This document shows, piece after piece, positions 30,298 through 40,438 of a stretch of 64,000 bases of DNA. This stretch comes from CAVUCE01 sp963739985 (GTDB taxonomy: Bacteria > Bacteroidota > Ignavibacteria > Ignavibacteriales > Ignavibacteriaceae), in the NCBI GenBank assembly GCA_963739985.1, contig CAVUCE010000021.1, positions 1 through 64,000 of the forward strand. The letters run 5' to 3'. Made by a program: the position numbers and the translations under genes. The notes beneath the pieces were generated by a model, which did no database searches, had not been told where the DNA came from, and saw nothing but the letters and a program-made list of their open reading frames with translations. Every line of letters starts with the position of its first letter. Positions within the stretch are counted from its first letter, which is position 1.

Positions 30298-30564
30298 ATA
30301 GTTTCTTACCAATTATTTATATGTATCGAGCTGACGGCTCTCAAGTTTATTTTCAGTGTTTTATGCAACGGACTAAAGTCCGTTGTTATAATATGAACCG
30401 AGGCTATGCCTCTTGGTTTAGCTCGATTAATTGACAACAAGTTTACATAAGTGCCGTAGGCACGGAATATTTATTAACGGTGGATTTTAATCCATCGGTT
30501 AAAACCGTAATAAGATCACAAAAATGAGTCCCGTAGGGACGGTACATAACCATCTATACACACT
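30298..30564. repeat. Palindrome-rich block 5' of the decayed RAYT gene
   Basis: Contains GAGCTGACGGCTC, CAACGGACTAAAGTCCGTTG, GAGGCTATGCCTC, GTGCCGTAGGCAC and GTCCCGTAGGGAC in the same order as near the intact transposase gene, plus the 65-base direct repeat 30408-30472. It ends just before the stop codon of the next phosphatase gene. Confidence 0.6.
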
Positions 30565-33500
30565 TTACTTAACTTTTATTACAACAAACGTAACATCATC
30601 TTCCAATTCTTTATTGTTTGTCCACTTCATTCCGGATTCATTTAAATTTCTAACAATTTCTTCCGGTTCTTTTTCTGCAGAATTTATGAAACAATCTTGC
30701 GCTCTTTTATAACCAAATAATTCTTCGTTTAAATTTCTTAATTCGGGTAGGCCATCGCTCATCATCAGTAAAATATCGCCCTTTTCTAATTTGAGCTCGG
30801 CAGTATTATAGGTTAGTTTTTCCATAGCGCCAAGCGGCATATTATTCAAGTTTATTTCTTCAATTGTTTTTTTCTGTTTTCTGTAAATCATTAGTGGCGG
30901 CATTCCCGCATTAACAGTAACAACATGGTTTTTATTTATTTGAACACAATTAAGAGCCATCATTAATCTGCCAAGATTCATATCTTTTATCGCAGAGCTT
31001 GCATTTTCAAAAAACGGCTTTAACTGTTTGTTTGTTCTATCGGACATAAAAAGCGATTTCATAATTGAAACCATCATTCCGGACTTCATACCGTGGCCGG
31101 TAGCGTCTCCGAGAATAACCGTTAAAGTTCCGTCCGGATGCAAATGAAAATCATAATAATCTCCTCCGACTTCAGTAGCGGTTTTCATATATACCGCAAT
31201 ATCAAGGTGTGGAAGTTGAGGAATATCTTTCGGCAGCATTGATAGTTGAAGATTTCTTGCTTCTTCAAGTTCTTTGCTCTTTCTTGCGCTTTCCGCTTCC
31301 GCTATCTTAGCGCGGAGTTTTGCTTCTTTTAATGCGGCGGCTGCACGTTCCTCTTTTAGTTTTTCTTCATCTTTCTTTAAAATTCTGTTCTTTTCATATT
31401 TTCTAATTCCGACTAAAGAAAAACCAATCATAATTATATATAGAGTATAAGCCCACCAGGTTTTCCAAAAAGGCGGCTTAATAATAAATGAATAAGAAGC
31501 AATGTCGGTTTTATTGCCGTTGGAAGTTGTTCCTCTAACTTCGAAAGTATATTTACCGGGAGGAATATTCTGGTATTCGGCAAAAGACAAATTACTTGGG
31601 CGCGACCAATCTTTATCATAACCTTTAAGAAAATGTTCGTAAGTAGTCTGAAGAGGATCTTTGTAATCAATAACTGAATAATTAAAACTTAATGAGTTCT
31701 GAGAATATGATAACTTTTTGGGGTAATGATAATAGCTTGCACTATCGTTAATCCAAACAGAAGAAATCTTAATTGGATGTTTGTAGTTATCAATCTTTTT
31801 GATGTAAAGTCCTGTTCCCTGGTAATACTCCAATAAGTTTCCGTATCCATCTTTTATTGCAGAGTAGGGGGCTCCGTTTACAACACTTGCTTCATTGGAA
31901 AATATTTGAAAATCATTTCCGTTTGCCTGCATAACACCGGTAGGATTAACAAAGAAAACATTTTCGGTACCGGAGTTTACGACCGGGTTGGATAAATTAG
32001 CAGAAGGCAGCCCGTTTTTAGTTGTATAGAAGTTTAAGTTTGTACCATCAAAAACAACAAGTCCGCGCGATCTTAATCTTATGTAAAGATAATTTCCTGC
32101 TTGTATATCTGTTTTTGTTCCCGCAACACTGGCCCCTTTTAGTATTCTAAAATCTGCATGCGCGTTTACGCTGTCGATTAGATTTGTAAATTTATCACCG
32201 TTAAAAACATAAAATCCGTCAACGGTTAAAAAATACATACCGCTTTTTAATTTACCCACATAGTAAAGCTGTTCATCTGGAACATTCCAGCTTTTAGGAG
32301 GAGTTTCCCAATTTTTTCCGTTATAAATCAAGATATGTGTTGGCGTGGAAGTTAAATCTTTTGTACTATTTGAGAAAATACCAAGGAGCCACAATCGATC
32401 CTGGTTATCCTGTCTTAGTTCAATATGCTGATATGTTTTATTATTGTCTGATTTGTCGAACGGAGAATTAATTTCTTCCATTTTTTCTCCGTCGAATTTT
32501 CCTAAATAAAAATCTGCCTTAGAAAGATTTTTTGATAACGGTCTTACAAAATCTTCCCACGCATAAATCGTTCCTTTCTTGGTTTCTAAAACTTTGGACG
32601 TATTGTAAGTCTTTCCGTCAGAGGAAAGAATCTTTTTAAATTTAAATTTTTGATTTCCTTTTTCATCAATTTCCGTAGTGGCAACAGTTAAGCCTTTTGA
32701 TGTTGGAATCCATACATTGTTTTTACTATCCTGAAAAATATCATAAGAAATATTTCCCGATAAACCATCTTTTTCCGTAAAAGTTTTTAATTTTTTGCCG
32801 TCCCAAATATTCAAGCCAACATTAGCTTCGGATGCATATACGGGAATTTCCGAGTAAGAGTAAGTAATCCAAACATTACCTCTGCTGTCCTTGTCTAATC
32901 CGGGTATTCCGCCCTGCAGTTGAAGCATTCCGTCTTTTTTCGTTAACATCCGGGAAAAATTAGGATAGTAAATACCAAAACCGTTATTGGTACGCAAAAT
33001 TAAACCATTCTTTGACTCGCCCATAACAAAACCGTCAAAGGCTTCATATTTCGTCCAATGTTTATCCTTAAACATAAAATATTGGGACTTATATTTAGAG
33101 GAGGTGTTGGAATTTTGGGGAGTTCCTAGTTGGAAGGTTTCCGGTAAAATTTTGTTTGGTCTCATAAATATTGAAGCCGTGAAGTTGAAATCTTTTAATG
33201 TTTTCCCGGTTTTTAGATCGGTTATATTCTTGATATTATGTAATTTGTTCGCCGGAACCCAGTGATTATTTTTCAACTCAAAAACGGTAATATTATCTGA
33301 GTTAAAAGTTGTTCCGTGACAAGTATCCCGTAGTAAGAAATATCTTTCCCGAATTTTTACTACAATAAACTTCAATAGGAAGTTGTTGTTTTCCCAGCTT
33401 ATCTAAAAAATTATCATAAACGTGAAAATTTTCACCATCATACATTAAAACACCGGCGCCGGTTTTAAAATTAGTGATTGAAAAAAGGCCGAGACAAGCG

Positions 33501-34262
33501 ATCCATAAATTACCTTGTTTGTCTACCGGAGAAATGATAGCTCGAGTAAGATCAATACTGCCTTGTAACTTAATTCCCAGAGAATCATTCAGACCTATAA
33601 ACCTGTTGTTTCTAAATAAAGCCAAGTAGGAACCTTCTCTGGGTTTGCGTATTGCGTCCTTGTGAAGTAAAAATGAGATTGCCGTTTGGGGCTTCGTAAA
33701 AATTGTTTGCATTATCAAGAGGGAAATTGGTTGAATCGTAAACAGTAAATTTCCCTTTGTAAAACATAGTTAGCCCGCCGTTATGACTTTTATCAACATA
33801 CGGTGTCGCAGATCCTATCCAAATTCTTCCTTTGCTGTCGGCATTTAGCAAATCTATAACCCGGCCTGGTAAACCGGAAATTTTGTATCCGTCCTTTTCT
33901 GTGTAAGCCTTAAATTTTTTTCCGTCGAACTTTATAAACTTGTTTGGTGAAGCGAAGTATAGAATATTGTTTGTGGAATCGTAATACATATTTTGCATAT
34001 CGGGTACGCCGTATTGCTCTCCGACTTCCTCAAAATCGTAACCGTCAAACCTGTATGTTCCTTCAACTCCGGAAAGCCAAATATATCCGTCTTTTGTTTG
34101 AACAATATTAGATAAATTATTTAACGGTAATCCGTCTTTGCTTGTGTATTCGGAAATATCTGCATTTGCTTCTGTTTTTATATGAGTTTGTGAAAAAGCA
34201 ATTTGATATCCGATTAAAAAAATAAAAAAAGCCAGCCCGGATTTAATTACAAATCTTTTCAT
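30565..34262 (-). CDS. Propeller-sensor SpoIIE/PP2C phosphatase (two frameshifts)
   Basis: The ATG at 34262 opens a signal peptide (MKRFVIKSGLAFFIFLIGYQ, cleavage near AFSQ) and propeller blades (GYIWLSGVEGTYRFDGYDF). Frame changes near 33658 (extra G: CAAGGACGC for CAAGACGC) and 33305 (extra T in TTTTAAC) split it. Removing them gives FTSQDAIRKPREGS and SRNNFNSDNITVFE. The remaining frame to 30565 has further blades, a Y_Y_Y domain, a TM helix (about 31420-31480), a coiled coil, and SpoIIE with GGDYYDF, GDATGHGMKSG, MMSDGLPEL and DDVTFVVIKVK. The propeller part is more divergent than in the other family members and lacks the inserted domain. It lies next to the rsbU/V/W-like operon and may be its nearest sensor input. 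Confidence 0.75.
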
Positions 34263-34309
34263 ATTTCTCTTGCTTTATTATGAAGTGTTTATGTTAAATT
34301 ATATTGCGA

Positions 34310-35915
34310 TTATTTTCTCGCCAGGTACAAAGCCGTTATATCATCACTTTGAGGAGTGCTGCCGGTATGTTTTTTTATATCAATCATTAATTCATCTATA
34401 AAAGTCTTCGCATTCTCAAATTCATTTTCTTTAAAAGAAATTAATCAGCGTTTTGTCTTCGTATTCTTCTTCTTTCTCATTCATTGCTTCGGGTATACCG
34501 TCAGTATAGAGGATTAATCTTTCACCCGGTTTAATTGATAATTTTTCGCTTTCATAAGGCAAATCCATATCCAGCATTCCGAAAGCAACTCCGCCTGTAG
34601 AAAGTTCGGATATTTCTCCGTTCGAGTTAAGTAGATAAATAGGATTATGTCCGGCATTTGTTATTTCCAGCTCGCCGGTTTCCGGAGTTAGAAGTGCAAT
34701 AAAAAAGGTTATATATTTATCGGGGGGAGTAGCACCGTATATTAATTTGTTTAGTCTGAACGCAATATCGGTCAAAGAATAATCAGATTCTAAGTAAGCA
34801 TTTAATGCCGCATTTAGAGTGCTAACCAATAATGCCGCAGGCACACCTTTTCCGGCAACATCGGCAATAATTAAAGCGTACCTTCCGTCGGAAAGTTTCT
34901 TACAATCATAATAATCACCACCGACTTCTTTGGATGGAATGTTTATTCCAGCGAGATCGTAGTCTTTTATATCCGGTAATATTTCAGGAATAATCTTTTT
35001 CTGTATTGATCCGGCAACAGAAAGTTCTTGTTCAATCTTTTGTTTTTCAATTTCCTGCAGATGTAAATAATGATTCTCTATTGCTCCAAGAACCTGCCGT
35101 CCGAATGCATCCAACAATAATTTATCTGTTTCTTCAAAATCAGTGTATCCGTAGCGGCTTTCTTTATTGAGAAGAGTGAAATGATAATTTATATTTTGAT
35201 AATTAAAATCCGCATCAATGCGATATTCGTCATTCTTTGCTTCGGATAAATCAAATTTAGTGGGGAAGTAAATTTGATTCAGGGTTCCGCTTTCGTCTTT
35301 TATTATTAGTAATCCTTGAGATGCGTTTGTTAATGAAGCCGCTCTTTGCAAAGCTAATTCGTATAAAAGATTATCCTGAGTAAGATTTGTAATTTCAATC
35401 CCGGTATCTATTAAACTATTAAGTTGCAGAACCCGGTGATTCAGAGTAAAAATTAACTGTTTCTCAATTTGTCTTTTGTTAAATGCCTGGTAAGAATTAT
35501 TCAACAATTGGGCAAAAAGTTGAAGAGTAAGTTTGTCCGCCCCATCAAAAGATTCGTTTGACAATTTTTTATCTATAATAATTGCAAAACTAGAATGATC
35601 GAGCAGTGGGAGAGTAATGAGAAGATTTCCTTTATTCGGGAAATCATCCGTTAGGTTTAATGAATGATTATAGTCCTTTAGACTGTTTATATCAAAATTA
35701 TTATTTGTCCTAAGGTTATATAATTCTGTCCAGCCGGTTTTATCATTTTTTTTATAATAAACTCCGGCGCCTTTTACAAATAAATTCCCTCTAAGAATGT
35801 GACAAAATTGTGTACCCAGTTCTTCCAAAGAGTTTGAGCTTGAAAGAATGTCAAATCCTTCTTGAAAAGAATTTAAATGAATTTTAAATCGATCAAGGAA
35901 ATTAATTTCTTTCAC
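34310..35915 (-). CDS. RsbU-like SpoIIE/PP2C phosphatase with N-terminal GAF-like region (C-terminal frameshift)
   Basis: Cytoplasmic protein of about 535 residues after correction. The first 280 residues look like one or two GAF-type folds (QRAASLTNASQGLLIIKDESG). A coiled linker then leads to the PP2C domain with GGDYYDCKKL, IADVAGKGVPAALL, NAGHNPIYLL and LYTDGIPEAM. The frame ends early at 34431 (LINFF-stop). Removing one T from TTTTAAAG (34433-34436) continues it as KENEFENAKTF to SDDITALYLARK-stop at 34310, which supplies the missing DD metal site. The domain (DVAGKGV, NAGHNP) is of the classical RsbU type, unlike the other phosphatases here (DATGHGM, NAGMPP). It follows the STAS and kinase genes on the same strand with a 170-base gap. 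Confidence 0.78.
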
Positions 35916-36085
35916 TGATCGCCTAAATAATTATTAATATTAAAATGTATTTAATTTGAGTCCGCAATGATGAATGGGGTTATCGGATAGCAATTACTAT
36001 TGAAAACCCCTTTGAAATTTTTCTTATTTATGATCAACCAAAGTAAAATTTAATAATTTACTTTATAAAATCCCTCCAAAAATCC

Positions 36086-36424
36086 TTATCCTATAGCTTC
36101 CTCCAGTGAGTTAGCTTTTGAAGCAAACTGAAATAATCCCATAATAGTAAATGTTTTTTCGATCGTTGGATCAAGATTTATAAAAATCAACTTGCCGCCA
36201 ACATTATTAAGTTTTTCAATTATTTCAATTATTAAAGAAATACCGATTGAGTTAACCACTTTAGTGTCTTTCAAATCAAGTATTACCGTTTTAACGCCGT
36301 CATCAACTTGTTTAATTGCTTCCTCGCAAATTTTTTCACCACCATGGTTGTTAATATATCCGTGCGTAGTGATAACAAGTTTTTCTTTTTCTAATTTCGT
36401 GTCAATACTAAACTCTCCGCTCAT
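36086..36424 (-). CDS. STAS-domain anti-anti-sigma factor (RsbV/SpoIIAA-like)
   Basis: The 112-residue single-domain protein has VILDLKDTKVVNSIGISLII. The conserved Ser in NSIG is the residue phosphorylated by RsbW-type kinases in this family (established for SpoIIAA/RsbV). It is followed by GGKLIFINLDPTIEKTFTIMGL, typical of STAS. It lies 17 bases after the kinase-like gene, so the pair is an operon. Family role: the unphosphorylated form binds the kinase/anti-sigma and frees its partner. Which of the window's eight phosphatases act on it is unknown. Confidence 0.88.
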   Translation of the reverse strand: MSGEFSIDTKLEKEKLVITTHGYINNHGGEKICEEAIKQVDDGVKTVILDLKDTKVVNSIGISLIIEIIEKLNNVGGKLIFINLDPTIEKTFTIMGLFQFASKANSLEEAIG

Positions 36425-36440
36425 TTAATTCTCCTGCTAT

Positions 36441-36863
36441 TTAGACTAAGTTTTTTATCATAGTAATTTTAGTCCCGGTAGAACCGGATTCAATTAAAAA
36501 ATCATCCGACATAGATTTCATTAATTTTAATCCCCAACCTCGTTTGTTTGGAGAATCTATTTTAGTTAATATATTCGGTTCCGATACTTTTTCCGGTTCA
36601 AAACCTTTTCCATGATCTTCAACAAAAATCACCAGCTTTTCTTTGGTCATGGTAAATTCAACTCTAACTTCGTTCGGGTTAGTATCACCTGCGTGTTCCA
36701 TTGCGTTAATTATTGCTTCCGTTACAAGAATTCTGGCTTCACCAATTTTTTCTTCATCGGAAATGCCTAGATGCGCGGCAAGATGTTCCACCCCTTTAAT
36801 TGCAACAATTTCAATATCCGCAATATGCGGAAGTATGATTGTCATTTTAACAGGTTCATTCAT
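36441..36863 (-). CDS. RsbW-like serine kinase / anti-sigma factor (HATPase_c)
   Basis: The 140-residue protein has the GHKL ATP-binding boxes of the RsbW/SpoIIAB family: VTEAIINAMEHAGD (N box), VEDHGKGFEPE (G1) and KRGWGLKLMKSMSDDF (G2), with a terminal GTKITMIK strand. The start at 36863 follows AAAGAGG. First gene of the kinase-STAS-phosphatase run on the minus strand. Expected role: it phosphorylates the adjacent STAS protein and binds a sigma factor or other output partner. No sigma factor gene is in the window, so the output is unknown. Confidence 0.88.
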   Translation of the reverse strand: MNEPVKMTIILPHIADIEIVAIKGVEHLAAHLGISDEEKIGEARILVTEAIINAMEHAGDTNPNEVRVEFTMTKEKLVIFVEDHGKGFEPEKVSEPNILTKIDSPNKRGWGLKLMKSMSDDFLIESGSTGTKITMIKNLV

Positions 36864-37087
36864 AGAGCCTCTTTGTTTTTGTTGAATTCATATTATTACA
36901 AAAGTTTTTATCAAAAAATTTTGTAAAAGATACTCGCTATTTTTTAGTAACCTTACTAAGCAAAAATTAAGAAATAGGAAGATTATATGAGTTACAATAA
37001 AGCCATTTAGAAGATACTTAATTATTTTTTAAGTTGGTTAATAAATATAAAAAAATCAACCTTTGTTGAATATAAAAAGGAACGAAC

Positions 37088-38164
37088 ATGAAAGCAATAA
37101 TATTTGATACTCCTGGAGAACCGGATGTGCTTAAGTTGGGATCATACGAAAAACCAAAACCTACCGAAAAAGAGCTTTTGGTAAAAGTTGAAGCTACGGC
37201 ATTGAATCGTGCCGATACATTACAAAGAATGGGAAAATATCCGCCACCTAAAGGCGCCAGCCCAATTTTAGGATTAGAAATTGCCGGAGAAATTAGTGAA
37301 TTAGGTAGCGAGGTTGACAATTGGAAAGTTGGCGAAAAAGTGTTTGGTTTAATTCCGGGAGGAGGTTACGCAGAATATGCTGTAATAAATTCAGAAATGG
37401 CAATGCCGGTTCCTGAGAATTTTTCTATGCACAAAGCAGCGGCAATTCCCGAAGTTTTCTTAACGGCATATCAAGCTTTAGTTTGGTACGGAAAATTAGA
37501 TAAAGATAAAACTGTTTTAATCCACGCCGGAGCTAGTGGAGTTGGAACTGCCGCAATTCAGATTGCAAAAGAAATCGGAGCAAACGTCTTTGTCACCGCG
37601 TCGGCAGCAAAACATGAAACTTGTCTTCAACTCGGTGCGGAAAAAGCAATCGATTATAAAAGTGAAAAGTTTGATAAAAAAATTTTAGAGTACACAAACG
37701 GAAAAGGCGCCGATGTGATTGTGGATTTTATATCCGGTCCTTATTTCAAACAAAATTTAGATTCATTAAATGTTGACGGAAGACTTATTCTTCTTGCAAC
37801 TCTCGGCGGCGGCCAAGTTGATGAATTTGATATGCGAAAAATATTGGTTAAACGTTTGTCAATTATCGGCTCAACCTTGCGTTCGAGAACTTTAGACTAT
37901 CAGATTAAACTGACAAAAGAATTCAGCAGTTTTGCATTGGAAAGATTTAAAGATGGAAAACTAAAACCTGTGATCGATTCTGTTTTTAATTGGGATGAAG
38001 CCGCAAAAGCTCATAAGTACATGGAAGAAAATAAAAATATCGGAAAGATTGTTCTAAATATTAAATTAACAGTTATTTCCACCGGAAGGAGAAAGCTCTT
38101 TCATAGATTTGACAACAAAATAAAAAGATCTCTCACTTGTGGATCTATCTGCCGGACTCCTTGA
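37088..38164 (+). CDS. NAD(P)H quinone oxidoreductase, zinc-less MDR (PIG3-type)
   Basis: The 358-residue protein. Residues 1-325 follow the PIG3/TP53I3 quinone oxidoreductase pattern: ATALNRADTLQRMGKYPPP, EIAGEISELGSEV, AAAIPEVFLTAYQAL, the Rossmann motif HAGASGVGTAAIQIAKEIGA, and HKYMEENKNIGKIVLNIK. No zinc ligands are seen. AGGA precedes the ATG. The last 32 residues (from about 38066) are not part of the family and are encoded by intergenic repeat sequence, so the original stop appears to have been lost by mutation or repeat insertion. The first plus-strand gene after the signalling island. Confidence 0.88.
   Translation: MKAIIFDTPGEPDVLKLGSYEKPKPTEKELLVKVEATALNRADTLQRMGKYPPPKGASPILGLEIAGEISELGSEVDNWKVGEKVFGLIPGGGYAEYAVINSEMAMPVPENFSMHKAAAIPEVFLTAYQALVWYGKLDKDKTVLIHAGASGVGTAAIQIAKEIGANVFVTASAAKHETCLQLGAEKAIDYKSEKFDKKILEYTNGKGADVIVDFISGPYFKQNLDSLNVDGRLILLATLGGGQVDEFDMRKILVKRLSIIGSTLRSRTLDYQIKLTKEFSSFALERFKDGKLKPVIDSVFNWDEAAKAHKYMEENKNIGKIVLNIKLTVISTGRRKLFHRFDNKIKRSLTCGSICRTP
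38074..38145. repeat. Intergenic repeat fused to the 3' end of the quinone oxidoreductase gene
   Basis: TTTCCACCGGAAGGAGAAAG and the following CTCTTTC and GATCTCTC resemble the repeat family at 25.56 kb (TTTCGACCGGAGGGAGAAAT). Here it is read in frame as STGRRKLF and onward. Confidence 0.45.
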
Positions 38165-38198
38165 AATAACCAGGTCTTATTTTATATGATATTATTTC

Positions 38199-38663
38199 TT
38201 AATAAAACATAACTTCGTGATTCACATATTTTCCATCCTTGTAATTAAACTTGGCGCTGAAAAATTTATCATTGTAAAGCCATTCCATAAAAATTTTATC
38301 GCCGTCCCAAAGATTTAATGAGGTAACTTCATCATTTGGAATCCACTCTAAAACACCTTCGTTTGAGTCGATCATTTTACCCTCAAAATTTGTGGCTGTA
38401 AAAATAAAGACATACCAATCATCTACTCCGTCAAACAGAGGGAAAGTAATAAATCCATGCATCCTGGGGGTAATCATTGCTAAACCGGATTCTTCTTTAA
38501 CTTCTCTTATAGCACATTCTTCCGGAGTTTCTCCTTGTTCAAACTTGCCTCCCAAACCATTCCACTTTCCTTCGTGATAATCGTTTTCTTTTTTTATGCG
38601 GTGAAGCATTAAAGTTTTTTTGTTTTCTTCATCTATCAAATAGCAAAGTGTAGCTAATTTCAT
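38199..38663 (-). CDS. Nudix hydrolase (MutT/8-oxo-dGTP diphosphatase-like)
   Basis: 154 residues from the ATG at 38663, chosen because AAAGGA lies just upstream; an upstream ATG adds 15 residues of no conservation. The Nudix box is complete: GGKFEQGETPEECAIREVKEESGL fits GX5EX7REUXEEXGU (given here as a 24-residue span around residues 38-61). The C-terminal part (WIPNDEVTSLNLWDGDKIF) resembles the 8-oxo-dGTPase group. Likely role: hydrolysis of oxidised nucleoside triphosphates; substrate specificity cannot be read from sequence. Confidence 0.85.
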   Translation of the reverse strand: MKLATLCYLIDEENKKTLMLHRIKKENDYHEGKWNGLGGKFEQGETPEECAIREVKEESGLAMITPRMHGFITFPLFDGVDDWYVFIFTATNFEGKMIDSNEGVLEWIPNDEVTSLNLWDGDKIFMEWLYNDKFFSAKFNYKDGKYVNHEVMFY

Positions 38664-38951
38664 AATATCCTTTATTGAATAACAAATGTATTGACACTTT
38701 ATTAGCACTGCGTTAACTTATTAAAAGTTAAAGAAGTTCAACAGTTATTTTTTTTAATATTTGTAATTTGTGCGCAAGATATATAATTGATGAAATTTAC
38801 TTTAAAAATATTTTGCACTTTAAATAATTTTAGAAATATTTAAGTGTTATAATTATTTTTTTTATAATTGGAGTAGAAATATTCTAATTGTTTTGTTTCA
38901 ATATTCATATTTTTATAACGGAAATAATTTAAAATTAGGAGACCTATTACA

Positions 38952-39281
38952 ATGACTAGCATAATAGATGCTTTGGATAAACTACCGCTTGAAAATGAAG
39001 AATTAGAAGAAAATTCGTTTGAAATTGAAAACGAAAGCGAATTTGAATTTCAACTAAGTCTTAGCCCTAAAAAATCAAAAAAAGACGAAGATGATGACTC
39101 TGATGATTTTGACGACGACGAAGATGATTTTGAAGATGATGACGAAGTTAAAGAAGAAGATGATTTTGAGGATGAAGTCGTCAAAGAACCTTCTGAAGAA
39201 GAAGAGTTTTATGAAGAAGAATTTGATTTTGACGAAGACGATGATCTATTTGAAGATGATGACGAGGATTTATATAATTAA
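38952..39281 (+). CDS. Very acidic low-complexity small protein
   Basis: 109 residues, of which about 57 are Asp or Glu, with the C-terminal two thirds almost entirely D/E/F/Y plus a few Lys. A TTAGGAGA ribosome-binding site lies upstream of the ATG, which supports a real gene. The first 40 residues (SIIDALDKLPLENEELEEN) are less extreme and could form a helix. No family is recognised. Highly acidic tails occur in nucleic-acid mimics, histone-like chaperones and RNA polymerase delta-type subunits, but nothing here decides among them. Convergent with hldD, 14 bases apart. Confidence 0.65.
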   Translation: MTSIIDALDKLPLENEELEENSFEIENESEFEFQLSLSPKKSKKDEDDDSDDFDDDEDDFEDDDEVKEEDDFEDEVVKEPSEEEEFYEEEFDFDEDDDLFEDDDEDLYN

Positions 39282-39295
39282 ACCCTCGTTTATTT

Positions 39296-40274
39296 TTAGT
39301 CTTTTATGTCTAAATATTTTTCTTTTAACAAATAATTTTTAACATAGTCGGTTACACCATTTTCCAGGGAATTTATCTCATGAGTATAACCGGCTTTTTT
39401 AATTTTCTCTAACGATGCTTCTGTAAAATATTGATATTTGGCTGCAAGGTGTTTCGGCAAATCAATATATTCAATGTTAACCGTGTTTATCCATAGCCTT
39501 AAAAATAGCAGTAATCAAATCTTTCCATGTTCTAGCTTTACCGGCACCAACATTATAAATCCCGTTTTTATCTTTCTTATCTAAAAAGAATAAAGTCATA
39601 TCAACAGCGTCTTTTACATAAACAAAATCTCTCATCTGTTCGCCGTCTTTATAATTTCGATCAAGCGATTTGAAAAGCTGAACTTTACCCGTTTCCTGAA
39701 TTTGTCCGAATGCTTTATGAACCACACTCCGCATATCACCTTTATGATATTCATTCGGACCGTATACATTAAAATATTTGATACCGACAATTTTATTTAT
39801 AACACCTTTTTTTATCGCCCATAGGTCAAAAAGATTTTTAGAATAACCGTACATGTTTAACGGACGCAAAGATTTCACTATTTCTTCACTGTCGTTAAAT
39901 CCCAGAGAACCGTCTCCGTAAGTAGCTGCGGATGAAGCATAAATAAATCTGCAATCATTTTTAAGGCAATATTTAGCAAGATGTTTTGTGTACTCGTAGT
40001 TGTTTGTTAAAAGATGATCGGCATCTTTTTCCGTAGTAGAAGAATTAGCACCCATATGAATGATAGAACTAATTCCAAAGTCAAAACCTTCGTTAATTCT
40101 ATCAATGAATTCTTGTTTGTTTATAAAATCATTAAAACTTAAGCCGACTAGATTTTTCCATTTCTCTTCGTGTCCCAGCTCATCAACTATCATAATTCGC
40201 TCTTCTCCGAGTTTGTTTAATTTCCAAACCAAAGAACTTCCTATAAACCCCGCACCACCTGTTACAACTATCAT
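39296..40274 (-). CDS. hldD: ADP-L-glycero-D-manno-heptose 6-epimerase (3'-terminal frameshift)
   Basis: From the ATG at 40274 the protein reads MIVVTGGAGFIGSSLVWKLN (Rossmann GxxGxxG), then SSAATYGDG, the catalytic-type YGYSK, KYFNVYGPNEYHKGDMRSV, and MRDFVYVKDAV, all characteristic of HldD/RfaD. The uncorrected frame stops at 39477. Removing one G from CACGGTTAAC (39481-39482) continues it as KHVNIEYIDLPKHLAAKYQYF to DYVKNYL, the normal HldD C-terminus, ending at 39296. Role: it epimerises ADP-D-glycero- to ADP-L-glycero-manno-heptose for the LPS core, evidence of an outer membrane. The frameshift is the same one-base-doubling type seen in the signalling island. Confidence 0.88.
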
Positions 40275-40438
40275 AAAATTGCCTAATGCTTTAGTGTATA
40301 TCTTTTTAATAGATAGCAATTTAATTATATTTGTTATTCTATACAAAGCTTAACTTAAGTAATAACGAATTTGCTCGCTAAAGTTCGTATGCGGTAGGTT
40401 TTGTTATGATAAAAATATTATAACTATAAAGATTTAAC

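Noticed and set aside
34310..35915. Phosphatase gene ending at 34431 as a natural truncation
   Set aside because: The frame one base over continues with the missing DD metal-binding motif and normal C-terminus, so a one-base insertion is more likely.
40275..40438. Cobalamin or SAM riboswitch upstream of metH
   Set aside because: The 164-base gap is short for a B12 riboswitch and I could not see the B12-box or a SAM-I core.
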